From Rubrivivax sp. (lineage in GTDB: Bacteria; Pseudomonadota; Gammaproteobacteria; Burkholderiales; Burkholderiaceae_C), in contig JALHMT010000045.1 of assembly GCA_022843905.1 (NCBI GenBank), positions 1 through 42,791 on the forward strand: a DNA stretch of 42,791 nt, written 5' to 3'. Of this stretch, positions 16,594 through 24,272 are shown one piece after another (position 1 is the stretch's first letter; every line of letters begins with the position of its first letter). The translations under genes and the position numbers were made by a program. The notes under the pieces were generated by a model. That model was not told where the DNA came from, did not search any database, and worked only from the letters and a program-made list of their open reading frames with translations.

Positions 16594-17616
16594 TCAGGCC
16601 GCGGCGATGGGCACCACCGTTGCCGGCGCGGTGGCGTCGGTGCGCAGGCAGCGCGCGCCATGGTCCGGGGTCAGGCGCACCAGCTCGGGTTGGGTCTGGC
16701 GGCAGGCGTCCGCGGCCAGCTTGCAGCGATCGGCGAAGGCACAACCCGGCGGCAGCGCCGACAGGTCCGGCGGGGCGCCGCCGATGGTCTCGAGCCGTGC
16801 CCCCTTGGCCAGCGCGCCGTGCGCCCGGCTCTGCAGCAGCGCCATGGTGTACGGGTGGCGCGGCTCGCGGATCAGCGTGCGCGCCGGGCCTTCTTCGACG
16901 ATGCGGCCGGCGTACATCACGGCGATGCGATCGGCGACCTCGATGGCCGCGCCGATGTCGTGGGTGACGAAGATCACCGCCAGCCCCATCTCGCGCTGCA
17001 GCTCGCGCAGCAGCAGCAGGATCTGGATCTGCACCGTGGCGTCGAGCGCCGTGGTGGGCTCGTCGGCCAGCAGCAGCTGCGGCCGGCAGGCCAGGGCCAG
17101 CGCGATCATCGCGCGCTGTCGCATGCCGCCGGACATCTCGTGCGGGTAGGCATCGAGCCGGCGCTCGGGGCTGGGGATGCGCACGCGCTCGAAGAGCTGC
17201 AGCGCGCGCTGGCGCGCTTCGGCCGCACTCACCGGCTCGTGGCGGCGGATGCTCTCGGCGATCTGCGCGCCCACGGTGTAGACCGGGTCCAGCGCCAGCA
17301 AGGGCTCCTGGAAGATCATCGAGGCGATCTTGCCGCGGTAGTCGGCCAGCGCCGAGGGCGACAGCTTCAGCACGTCGGTGCCGCCCACCATCAGCTGCCC
17401 GCCCATCTGCGTGCGGCGCGGCGGGTGCAGGCGCAGCAGCGAGCGCAGCGTGACGCTCTTGCCCGAGCCCGATTCGCCGATCAGCGCCACCACCTCGCCG
17501 CGCCGCACCTGCAGGTCGACACCGCCCACCGCCTTCACGGGCTTGCGGCCGCCGGTGAAGGTGACGGTGAGGTTGCGGATGTCAACGAACGGATCGCTGT
17601 TCGGAGCTGCCGTCAT
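16594..17616 (-). CDS. Peptide/opine-type ABC transporter ATP-binding protein (DppD-like)
   Basis: A 340-residue cytosolic ATPase. Walker A is GESGSGKS, the ABC signature MSGGMRQR, Walker B LLLADEPTTALD, and the switch His is in FVTHD. The C-terminal oligopeptide-transporter extension with PPDLSALPPGCAFADRC carries cysteines typical of DppD/OppD subunits. ATG at 17616 overlaps the stop of the partner ATPase by four bases (ATGA) and has GGAGG just upstream, so translation is coupled. Together with the partner ATPase it drives import through the two permeases upstream in the same operon. Confidence 0.9.
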   Translation of the reverse strand: MTAAPNSDPFVDIRNLTVTFTGGRKPVKAVGGVDLQVRRGEVVALIGESGSGKSVTLRSLLRLHPPRRTQMGGQLMVGGTDVLKLSPSALADYRGKIASMIFQEPLLALDPVYTVGAQIAESIRRHEPVSAAEARQRALQLFERVRIPSPERRLDAYPHEMSGGMRQRAMIALALACRPQLLLADEPTTALDATVQIQILLLLRELQREMGLAVIFVTHDIGAAIEVADRIAVMYAGRIVEEGPARTLIREPRHPYTMALLQSRAHGALAKGARLETIGGAPPDLSALPPGCAFADRCKLAADACRQTQPELVRLTPDHGARCLRTDATAPATVVPIAAA

Positions 17617-18662
17617 GCCGCCTCCTTCGACAGCACCGCTGGCGCCGCACTGTGCCCGCTGCCCGGCTCGTGCATCAGGCAGGCCACGGGGTGGCCGCCA
17701 GAGCCGCCCGTCAGCGTGGGCATCTTCTGCGAACACACCGGCTGCGCGTGCGGGCAGCGCGTGTGGAAGCGGCAGCCCGGCGGGGGGTTGATGGGGTTGG
17801 GCGGGTCGCCGGCCAGCGGCGGCGTCTCGGTGCGGCGGTCGGGGTCCATGGTGGGAATGGACGACAGCAGCGCGCGCGTGTACGGGTGGCGCGGGTCGTC
17901 GAACAGCGTCTCGCTGTCGCCGATCTCGACCACCTGGCCCAGGTACATGACCATCACGCGGTCGGAGATGTAGCGCACCACGTTGAGGTCGTGGCTGATG
18001 AACATGTAGGTCAGGCCGAATTCGTCCTTCAGGTCGAGCAGCAGGTTCAGCACCTGGGCTTCGACCGACTTGTCCAGCGCCGAGACGGCTTCGTCGAGCA
18101 GGATCAGCCGCGGCTGCAGCGCCAGCGCTCGCGCGATGTTCACGCGCTGGCGCTGGCCGCCCGACAACTCGTGCGGGTAGCGCTCGGCGAAGCGCCGCGG
18201 CTCCAGGCCCACGCGTGTGAGCAGGTCGCGCGCTCGCTCGATGGCTTCCGTCTTGCCCACGCCGTGCACCTGCGGCGCGAAGGCGATGCTGTCCTCGATG
18301 GTCAGGCGCGGATTGAGCGAGGCGTAGCTGTCCTGGAACACCATCTGCGTCTGCCGACGGTAGGCCTTCAGGCCGAGGTCGCGGCTGCCCACCGACAGTC
18401 CGTCGAAGACGATCTCGCCGCGGTCGGGCTCGATGAGGTGCATCAGCAGGCGTGCCGTGGTGCTCTTGCCGCAGCCCGACTCGCCCACCACGCCCAGCGT
18501 CTCGCCCTTGCGGATGGCGAAGTCGATGCCGTCGACGGCACGCACCACGCCACCGCCCTTGCCCAGCACGTCCTTCTTCAGCGGAAAGTGCTTGACCAGA
18601 CCCTTCACGCTGAGCAGCGGCTGCGCCGGCCCGCCGGTGTCCTGTCCTGCGAGGCTCGTCAT
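17613..18662 (-). CDS. Peptide-type ABC transporter ATP-binding protein (DppF-like)
   Basis: A 349-residue ATPase with Walker A GESGCGKST, signature LSGGQRQR, Walker B LILLDEAVSALD and the FISHDLNVV switch. Walker B reads DEA where most family members have DEP. The catalytic glutamate is kept, so activity is expected. The C-terminal PPNPINPPPGCRFHTRC is the DppF/OppF tail. ATG at 18662 overlaps the stop of the upstream permease by four bases. This is the second of two different ATPases, the usual layout for dipeptide, oligopeptide and glutathione importers. Confidence 0.9.
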   Translation of the reverse strand: MTSLAGQDTGGPAQPLLSVKGLVKHFPLKKDVLGKGGGVVRAVDGIDFAIRKGETLGVVGESGCGKSTTARLLMHLIEPDRGEIVFDGLSVGSRDLGLKAYRRQTQMVFQDSYASLNPRLTIEDSIAFAPQVHGVGKTEAIERARDLLTRVGLEPRRFAERYPHELSGGQRQRVNIARALALQPRLILLDEAVSALDKSVEAQVLNLLLDLKDEFGLTYMFISHDLNVVRYISDRVMVMYLGQVVEIGDSETLFDDPRHPYTRALLSSIPTMDPDRRTETPPLAGDPPNPINPPPGCRFHTRCPHAQPVCSQKMPTLTGGSGGHPVACLMHEPGSGHSAAPAVLSKEAA

Positions 18663-19570
18663 GCCTTGATCTCCATCGCCGAGCGCAGCCCGTCGGACAG
18701 CAGGTTGAAGGCGATCGAGGTGAAGAAGATCATCACGCCCGGCAGCGCCGCGATCCAGGGCTGCACGTAGATGGCGGTGCGCAGCGTGTTGAGCATCAGG
18801 CCCCACTCGGGTTCCGGCGGCTTGGTGCCCAGGCCCAGGAAGCTCAGGCCCGAGGCCAGGATCATGGCCACCGCGATGAGGCTGGTGGCGTAGACGAAGA
18901 TCGGCCCCAGCACGTTGCCCAGCACGTGCACGCGCACGATGGTGAAGGCGTTGGCGCCCGAGGCGCGCGCCGCCTCGACGAAGTCGCGCGTGCGGATCTG
19001 CGTGGTGACGCTTTCGGCCACGCGCGCGATGGGCGGGATGAAGACCACCGTCAGCGAGATCAGCGAGTTGGTGATGCCGGCGCCCAGGGCACCCGACAGC
19101 GCGATGGCCAGCAGCACCGAGGGAAAGGCGTAGAACACGTCGACCGTGCGCATGATGGCGGTGTTCAGCGCACCGCCCGCATAGCCGGCGATGATGCCGA
19201 TGGTGCCGCCGATCAGGAAGGCGCAGACCACCGGCGTGATGCCCATGAACAGCGACAGCCGCGTGCCGACGATCAGGCGCGTGAGCATGTCGCGGCCCAG
19301 TTCATCGGTGCCCAGCGGGTGGCCCTCGAAGCCGATGGGCTTGAGCCGCTTGAGCATCGACGACGCGTAGGGGTCGGCCGGCGCCAGCATCGGCCCGAAG
19401 ACCGCCAGCACCAGCAGGAACAGGATCATGGCCGCCGCCACCATCGCCACCGGGTCGCGCACGAAGCGCCGGCCCACGGTCTGCCAGTAGCCGGGGCTGC
19501 GCTCGAACGCCAGCGGCGGTACCTTCTTCATGTCGACTGTGACGTTGGCCATCGGCTTGCTCCGTGTCAT
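18659..19570 (-). CDS. ABC transporter permease (DppC-like)
   Basis: A 303-residue inner-membrane permease with an N-terminal cytoplasmic stretch, one helix (VAAAMILFLLVLAVFGPML) and about five more. The HPLGTDELGRDMLTRLIVGTR segment is the hallmark of the DppC/OppC group. EAARASGANAFTIVRVHVLGN is the EAA loop that docks with the ATPase. ATG at 19570 overlaps the DppB-like stop by four bases. A second ATG six codons later (MANVTVDM) is an equally possible start. Confidence 0.9.
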   Translation of the reverse strand: MTRSKPMANVTVDMKKVPPLAFERSPGYWQTVGRRFVRDPVAMVAAAMILFLLVLAVFGPMLAPADPYASSMLKRLKPIGFEGHPLGTDELGRDMLTRLIVGTRLSLFMGITPVVCAFLIGGTIGIIAGYAGGALNTAIMRTVDVFYAFPSVLLAIALSGALGAGITNSLISLTVVFIPPIARVAESVTTQIRTRDFVEAARASGANAFTIVRVHVLGNVLGPIFVYATSLIAVAMILASGLSFLGLGTKPPEPEWGLMLNTLRTAIYVQPWIAALPGVMIFFTSIAFNLLSDGLRSAMEIKA

Positions 19571-20520
19571 CCTCGGGCGATGCGGGGGTCGAGCACGCTC
19601 TGGATCACGTCGACGACCAGGTTCAGCAGCACGAAGAACATCGCCAGCACGAGGATGGTGCCCTGCAGGAGCGGCAGGTCGCGCTGGAAGATGGCCGAGT
19701 TCAGCAGGAAGCCGGCGCCGGGCCACGAGAACACCGTCTCGATGAGGATGGAGCCGCCCAGCAGGTAGCCCAGCTGCAGGCCCATCACGGCCAGCGCGGT
19801 GGGTGCGGCGTTCTTCACCACGTGCAGGAAGATGCCCAGGTCGGTGAGGCCCTTGGCGCGCAGACCGACGATGAACTCCTGCGCCAGGATCTCGGCCACC
19901 AGCGCGCGCACCGTGCGCGCGATGATGCCCATCGGGATCACGCTCATCGTGATGGCCGGCAGGATCAGGTGCTTCATGTGTTCCAGGTCCCAGGCCCAGT
20001 CACCCGAGCCGCCCGGCCCCGCGCCGCCGGGCGGCAGCCAGTTGAGCTGCGACGAGAACACGATCACCATCACCATGCCCAGCCAGTAGTGCGGCACGCT
20101 GACGCCGAGCACGGCGGTGAACGACGCCGCCTTGTCGACCCAGCTGTTCTGGAAGTAGCCGGCCACGAAGCCGAACAGCGCGCCGAAGGCGAAGCCGATC
20201 AGCGTGGCAAAGACCGCCAGGCGCAGCGTGTTGACGACCGCGCGCATCACCTCGGACGTCACCGGCCGCCCGCTGGCGATGCTGGTGCCCAGGTCGCCCT
20301 GCACGGCCCGCCACACCCAGGAGACGAACTGCTCGGGGTAGCTGCGGTCGAAACCGTAGAGCGTGCGCAGCTGTGCCTGCAGGTCGGCCGAGGCGTCCGG
20401 CGGCAGGATGGACACCAGCGGATCGCCCGGCGCCACGTGCACGAGCGCGAAGCACACCAGCGCCACGCCCAGCATGATGGGCAGCGTGTAGATCAGGCGG
20501 CGGAAGAGTAAGGCGAGCAT
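19567..20520 (-). CDS. ABC transporter permease (DppB-like)
   Basis: A 317-residue inner-membrane permease. It opens with RRLIYTLPIMLGVALVCFALVHVAPGDP, diagnostic of DppB/OppB/NikB proteins. It has about six helices and an EAA-type loop (AQEFIVGLRAKGLTDLGIFLHVVKN). The C-terminal end ETVFSWPGAGFLLNSAIFQRD is also typical. It starts 121 bases after the substrate-binding protein gene stops. That gap is filled by two hairpins that may lower downstream expression relative to the binding protein, as often seen in ABC operons. Confidence 0.9.
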   Translation of the reverse strand: MLALLFRRLIYTLPIMLGVALVCFALVHVAPGDPLVSILPPDASADLQAQLRTLYGFDRSYPEQFVSWVWRAVQGDLGTSIASGRPVTSEVMRAVVNTLRLAVFATLIGFAFGALFGFVAGYFQNSWVDKAASFTAVLGVSVPHYWLGMVMVIVFSSQLNWLPPGGAGPGGSGDWAWDLEHMKHLILPAITMSVIPMGIIARTVRALVAEILAQEFIVGLRAKGLTDLGIFLHVVKNAAPTALAVMGLQLGYLLGGSILIETVFSWPGAGFLLNSAIFQRDLPLLQGTILVLAMFFVLLNLVVDVIQSVLDPRIARG

Positions 20521-20530
20521 CGCGGGCTCT

Positions 20531-20623
20531 CACCCTCTCCCGCTGGCGGGAGAGGGCAGGGGTGAGGGTGGAGGGAACAAACGCCCCTTCACCCCAGCCC
20601 TCTCCCCGCGCGCAGGGAGAGGG
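20531..20623. repeat. CCCTCTCCC/GGGAGAGGG double-hairpin intergenic repeat
   Basis: Two related inverted repeats lie in the 121-base gap between the binding-protein and permease genes. CCCTCTCCCGC at 20533-20543 faces GCGGGAGAGGG at 20546-20556, and CCCTCTCCC at 20598-20606 faces GGGAGAGGG at 20615-20623. Around them are CACCC/GGGTG-type arms. The arms are shared, so this looks like a duplicated copy of a dispersed repeat. It could act as an attenuator or mRNA stabiliser inside the operon, which is inference. Confidence 0.65.
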
Positions 20624-20641
20624 GGCAAGGCAGCGCGGCGG

Positions 20642-22318
20642 TCAGTCCATCGACATCGTGGCGATGTCGATGAACCAGCTGCGCGGCTGCACCACGCCCT
20701 TGACCTTGGCGCTCATCGCACGCGGACCCACGTCGTGCGCGATCCAGATGAAGGGCGCTTCTTCGACGATGCGGGCGTGCAGGCGGGCCAGTGCGGCGTC
20801 GCGTGCCTTCTCGTCGAAGCTGTTGCGCGCGTCGGCCACCAGCTTGTCGATCTCGTCGTTGCCGAAGTAGCCCCAGTTGTTGCTGACCGGCGGGAAGGTC
20901 TTGGTGCTCACGAAACGCACCATCGCGAAGAACGGGTCCATCGCCGCGAAGCTGACGTTGGTGGCCGTGGCGCCGTTGGCCGACGGGTCCTTCGCGCCCT
21001 TGCGCCAGTTGGTGAACAGGGTGTTCCACTCGATGACGTCGAACTGCACGTCGATGTGGCACTGCTTGAGCGACTGCTGCACGAACTCGTTCATCGGCAG
21101 CGGCTGCATCTGGCCCGAGCCCGACGCGGAGATCTGGATCTTGGTGCGCATCGGCCTGGCCGCCGAGAAGCCGGCTTCGGCCATCAGCTTCTGGCCGGCG
21201 GCCACGTCGTAGCGGATGTCGAACTTGGGGTTGCCCCACCACGGATGGCCCGGCGGCACCGTGCCCTTGGGCACGGCCATCATGCCGCCCAGCAGCGTCT
21301 TCAGGCCCTCGCGGTCGACACAAAGGTTGGCCGCCTGGCGCACCCGCTTGTCGAGCCAGGGCGACCCTTCGGCGAAGCTCAGCTGCCAGGGCCAGACGTG
21401 CGGCTGGGCGTTGCTGTAGATCCTGAAGCCGCGCTGCGTGATCTGCGGCATGGCGTCGGGCGCCGGCGCCTCGATCCAGTCGACCTGGTTGCCCAGCAGC
21501 GCGGCAGTGCGCGCGTTGGCCTCGGGCATGGGCAGCATCACCACGCGGTCGATCTTGGGCGTGCGCTTGGGATCCCAGTAGGCCTTGTTGGCCACCACTT
21601 CCAGGCGCTCGCGAGGCACGAAACGCGCCATCTTGAAGGGGCCGCTGCCCGAAGCGTCGGAAGCGAAGGCGGTCCAGGCGGCCTTGGCCTTGTCGGCCGG
21701 CGTGGCGCCGGCCGCTGCCTCGAACTTCTTCTGCCAGTGCGCGGGGCTGGCCATGAAGAGATTGGTCAGGTTGATGGGCAGGAAGGAGTCGGGCTCGCTG
21801 GTGGTCAGCTCGACCGTCAGGTTGTCGATCTTGCGCGCGCTGCGCAGCGTGGGCATGCGCGAGGCGGTGACGCCGACCTGGCTGGGGTCGAAGTGCACGG
21901 CATCCTTGTCGAGCACCTTCTGCACGTTCCACACCACGGCGTCGGCGTTGAAGTCGCTGCCATCGTGGAACTTCACGCCGGGGCGCAGCTTGAAGATCCA
22001 CTTGGTCTTGTTGGCGGCATCGGTGGTCCAGCTCAGCGCCAGGCCGGGGATCAGCACGCTGGCGGCATCGCTGCGGGAGAGGTCCCAGTGCGTCAGCGCG
22101 TCGTACATCGGGATGCCGGTGAAGCGGTTGCCTTCGAAGCCCTGGTCGGGCTGGCCCAGCGTGCGCGGGATGTCGGCCGCGGTCATCGCGATGCGCAGGA
22201 CCTTTTCCTGCGCCGCAGCCGGCCCGGCGAAGAGTGCGGCGGCAACGGCCGCGCAGACGGTTCCGGCAGACAGGGCTCGGGCCAGCGGGCGGCGGCTGAC
22301 AGGGTGGGCTCGGTTCAT
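20642..22318 (-). CDS. ABC transporter substrate-binding protein, family 5 (peptide type)
   Basis: A 558-residue periplasmic binding protein with a signal peptide (LARALSAGTVCAAVAAALFAGPAAAQ) and the SBP family-5 (DppA/OppA/NikA) fold. Visible marks are YDALTHWDLSRS, the family signature KWIFKLRPGVKFHDGSDFNADAVVWN, and SGPFKMARF. The size fits the family. ATG at 22318 is preceded by GAGGAG at about six bases. It is the first gene of the operon that continues into two permeases, two ATPases and the amidase. A TTTGTATGCAA site lies about 163 bases upstream. The ligand cannot be read from the sequence. The amidase and racemase nearby suggest an amidated or D-configured amino-acid derivative. Confidence 0.9.
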   Translation of the reverse strand: MNRAHPVSRRPLARALSAGTVCAAVAAALFAGPAAAQEKVLRIAMTAADIPRTLGQPDQGFEGNRFTGIPMYDALTHWDLSRSDAASVLIPGLALSWTTDAANKTKWIFKLRPGVKFHDGSDFNADAVVWNVQKVLDKDAVHFDPSQVGVTASRMPTLRSARKIDNLTVELTTSEPDSFLPINLTNLFMASPAHWQKKFEAAAGATPADKAKAAWTAFASDASGSGPFKMARFVPRERLEVVANKAYWDPKRTPKIDRVVMLPMPEANARTAALLGNQVDWIEAPAPDAMPQITQRGFRIYSNAQPHVWPWQLSFAEGSPWLDKRVRQAANLCVDREGLKTLLGGMMAVPKGTVPPGHPWWGNPKFDIRYDVAAGQKLMAEAGFSAARPMRTKIQISASGSGQMQPLPMNEFVQQSLKQCHIDVQFDVIEWNTLFTNWRKGAKDPSANGATATNVSFAAMDPFFAMVRFVSTKTFPPVSNNWGYFGNDEIDKLVADARNSFDEKARDAALARLHARIVEEAPFIWIAHDVGPRAMSAKVKGVVQPRSWFIDIATMSMD

Positions 22319-22480
22319 GAAGACTCCTCGTTGGATGGGTCGGGTCAAGGCTTGCGCGCGGACGCGCTCGGGAAAGCCGGGAGATCGCAAGTCACATGCC
22401 ACCGCCACGCCGGCTGCAGCGCCGCTGCGTGCACCGCGGACAGGCAGGACGCCGCGGAGAACCGGGCATGGAGGCACAGT

Positions 22481-22499
22481 TTTGTATGCAATATGCACC
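22481..22499 (-). promoter_or_regulatory. Candidate GntR/FCD operator, site 1 (ABC operon promoter)
   Basis: TTTGTATGCAATATGCACC. It matches the site before the racemase gene at 18 of 19 positions. It lies in the 238-base gap upstream of the substrate-binding protein gene. TTGTATGCAA is a near-palindrome of the length seen for FCD-type GntR operators. Confidence 0.6.
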
Positions 22500-22556
22500 A
22501 GAAGCAGGCGCGCGAACAGGCCGTCGGCACCAGCGTTTGCCCGGGGTTGCAGCCGT

Positions 22557-23300
22557 TCATGGGCTGTTCTCCCGGTACGCTCCGAAGGCGTCGCGGGGCG
22601 CGGCAGACGCGCGCGGCCGGGCCGCGCGGGCATCGGCCGCGGGCGACAGCGATCGTTCGATCTCGTTGAGGTGGCGCCTCATCTCGGCGGCCGCGGCCGC
22701 GCCGCTGAGATCGAAGGCATCGAGCAACTCGATGTGGCGGTGCGAGACGCAGGCCGGCCGCGTGCCCGAGGTGTACAGGGCCATCAGCAAGGTGGTGGTG
22801 GGCAGGAGTTCGTCCATCACGCGCACGAAGATCGGGTTGCCGCTCCACAGCGCCAGCGCGCGGTGCAGCCGGCCCGACAAGGCGATCGAGGCCGGGCGGT
22901 CGCCGCGCGCATCGGCAGCGGCCTCCTGCAGCACGAAGGCATGCATCTCGGCGCGCTGCGACGCGGTCAGCCTGCCGCCCAGCCGGCGCGCCACCTCGCA
23001 TTCGATGACGCGGCGCGCGTCGAACACCTGCGCCGCCTGCTCCCGCGTGGGCACCACCACCTGCGCACCCCGGTTGTGCTGCAGCTCGACGAGCTGGTCC
23101 TGCGCCAGTCGCTGCAGCGCCTGGCGCACCACCGTGCGGCTGACGTCGAAGCCGGCGGCCAGCTCCACTTCGCGCAGCCGCATCCCCGGTACCACGCGGT
23201 GCTCGAGGATGGCGGAATAGATCGCTCCGTAGACACGCTCGGTGGCCGTGAGCTCGGCACCGGGCAAGGCCGCAGCCAGCGTGGGGTCAGCTGCGCCCAT
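22557..23300 (-). CDS. GntR family transcriptional regulator, FCD subfamily
   Basis: A 247-residue regulator. The N-terminal winged helix-turn-helix (VYGAIYSAILEHRVVPGMRLREVELAAGFDVSRTVVRQAL) is typical GntR. The C-terminal helical FCD domain carries the expected metal/ligand-site residues in RRVIECEVA, RLHRALALWSGNPIF and SHRHIELLDAF. It sits between the ABC operon and the divergent racemase gene, and three TTTGTATGCAA sites surround it, so it probably controls both units in response to a small carboxylate-type ligand. ATG at 23300 gives a normal-length protein. A GTG at 23360 would add 20 low-complexity residues. Confidence 0.88.
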   Translation of the reverse strand: MGAADPTLAAALPGAELTATERVYGAIYSAILEHRVVPGMRLREVELAAGFDVSRTVVRQALQRLAQDQLVELQHNRGAQVVVPTREQAAQVFDARRVIECEVARRLGGRLTASQRAEMHAFVLQEAAADARGDRPASIALSGRLHRALALWSGNPIFVRVMDELLPTTTLLMALYTSGTRPACVSHRHIELLDAFDLSGAAAAAEMRRHLNEIERSLSPAADARAARPRASAAPRDAFGAYRENSP

Positions 23301-23390
23301 GGGCCGGGCTGCGTCGCGACGGCGCCACGCAGGCGGCCTGTACGGCCTTGCGCTGTGCACCTGATGGGAACTGGGGGATCATCGGGAAAC

Positions 23391-23401
23391 TTTGTATGCA
23401 A
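23391..23401 (+). promoter_or_regulatory. Candidate GntR/FCD operator, site 2
   Basis: TTTGTATGCAA, identical in its core to sites 1 and 3 but with a diverged right flank (TGCCTG). It lies 90 bases upstream of the regulator start and 120 bases upstream of the racemase start, suited to control of the regulator's own promoter. Confidence 0.5.
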
Positions 23402-23481
23402 TGCCTGTGCCAGGGCGGCGCCCCGGCGCAGCGCTTGCATGGCAGGTACGAGGACGTGCACGCCTTCGCGTGCATGCCCAC

Positions 23482-23500
23482 TTTGTATGCAAAATGCACC
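23482..23500 (+). promoter_or_regulatory. Candidate GntR/FCD operator, site 3 (racemase promoter)
   Basis: TTTGTATGCAAAATGCACC. It ends 21 bases before the racemase ATG, a place where a bound repressor would block transcription. It is one mismatch away from site 1 over 19 bases. Confidence 0.6.
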
Positions 23501-23521
23501 GATCTGGACACGGTAGGAACC

Positions 23522-24262
23522 ATGAAGCTGCTGCTGGTCAACCCCAATACCTCTCAGGCCATGACCGACGGCATGACCGACGCGGCGCGCGCCGTGGCCG
23601 CGCCGGGCACCACGGTGGTGGGCCGTCAGCCGAGCTTCGGGCCGGTGTCGATCGAGAGCCATTTCGACGACGTCTTCGGCGCCGCGGGCGTGGCCGAACA
23701 GCTGCGCCTGGCGCAGACCGAGGCCTTCGACGCGGTGGTCATCGCCTGCTTCGGCGATCCCGGCCTGGACGCGGCGCGTGAACTCACCACCGCGCCGGTG
23801 CTGGGCATCGCCGAAGCGGCCTTCCACGCGGCGTCCTTCGTCGCCACCGGGTTCTCGGTGGTGACCACGATGACGCGCACCTGCGTCATCGCCGAACGCC
23901 TGGTGCAGCGCTACGGCTTCGAGCGCAGCTGTCGCGGCATCCACGGCACCGACATCCCGGTGCTGGCGCTGGAGCACTGCGGCGAGGACACCGTGGCGCA
24001 GATCGAGGCAGCCGCGCGCCAGGCCCTGCGGCAGGACCGCAGCGGCGCCATCGTGCTGGGCTGCGGCGGCATGGCCACGCTGTGCCGCAGCCTGCAGCAG
24101 CGCCTGGGCGTGCCGGTGATCGATGGCGTGAGTGCCGCCGTGAAGATGGCCGAAGCGCTGGTCGCGCTGGGCCTGACGACCGAGAAGCAGGGCGACTACG
24201 CGAGCCCGCTGCCCAAGCGCTGGGTGGGCTGGGCGGCACCGCTGGGCGAACAGCCGCGCTGA
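23522..24262 (+). CDS. Asp/Glu/hydantoin racemase family protein
   Basis: A 246-residue cytosolic enzyme with the paired cysteines of cofactor-independent racemases, C76 in VVIACFGDPGLDAARE and C181 in VLGCGGMA. The spacing of about 105 residues is that of hydantoin racemase (HyuE) and allantoin racemase. The N-terminal LLLVNPNTS is also typical. It would invert the stereocentre of an alpha-substituted amino-acid derivative such as a 5-substituted hydantoin or an allantoin-like compound. ATG at 23522 has AGGAAC just upstream and an operator site directly before it. It is divergent from the GntR gene and probably a member of the same regulon as the ABC/amidase operon. Confidence 0.85.
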   Translation: MKLLLVNPNTSQAMTDGMTDAARAVAAPGTTVVGRQPSFGPVSIESHFDDVFGAAGVAEQLRLAQTEAFDAVVIACFGDPGLDAARELTTAPVLGIAEAAFHAASFVATGFSVVTTMTRTCVIAERLVQRYGFERSCRGIHGTDIPVLALEHCGEDTVAQIEAAARQALRQDRSGAIVLGCGGMATLCRSLQQRLGVPVIDGVSAAVKMAEALVALGLTTEKQGDYASPLPKRWVGWAAPLGEQPR

Positions 24263-24272
24263 GCCGCGACGG

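Noticed and set aside
20642..22633. A 663-codon frame for the substrate-binding protein
   Set aside because: The signal peptide and GAGGAG ribosome site place the start at 22318. The extension would run into the GntR gene and remove the signal peptide from the N-terminus.
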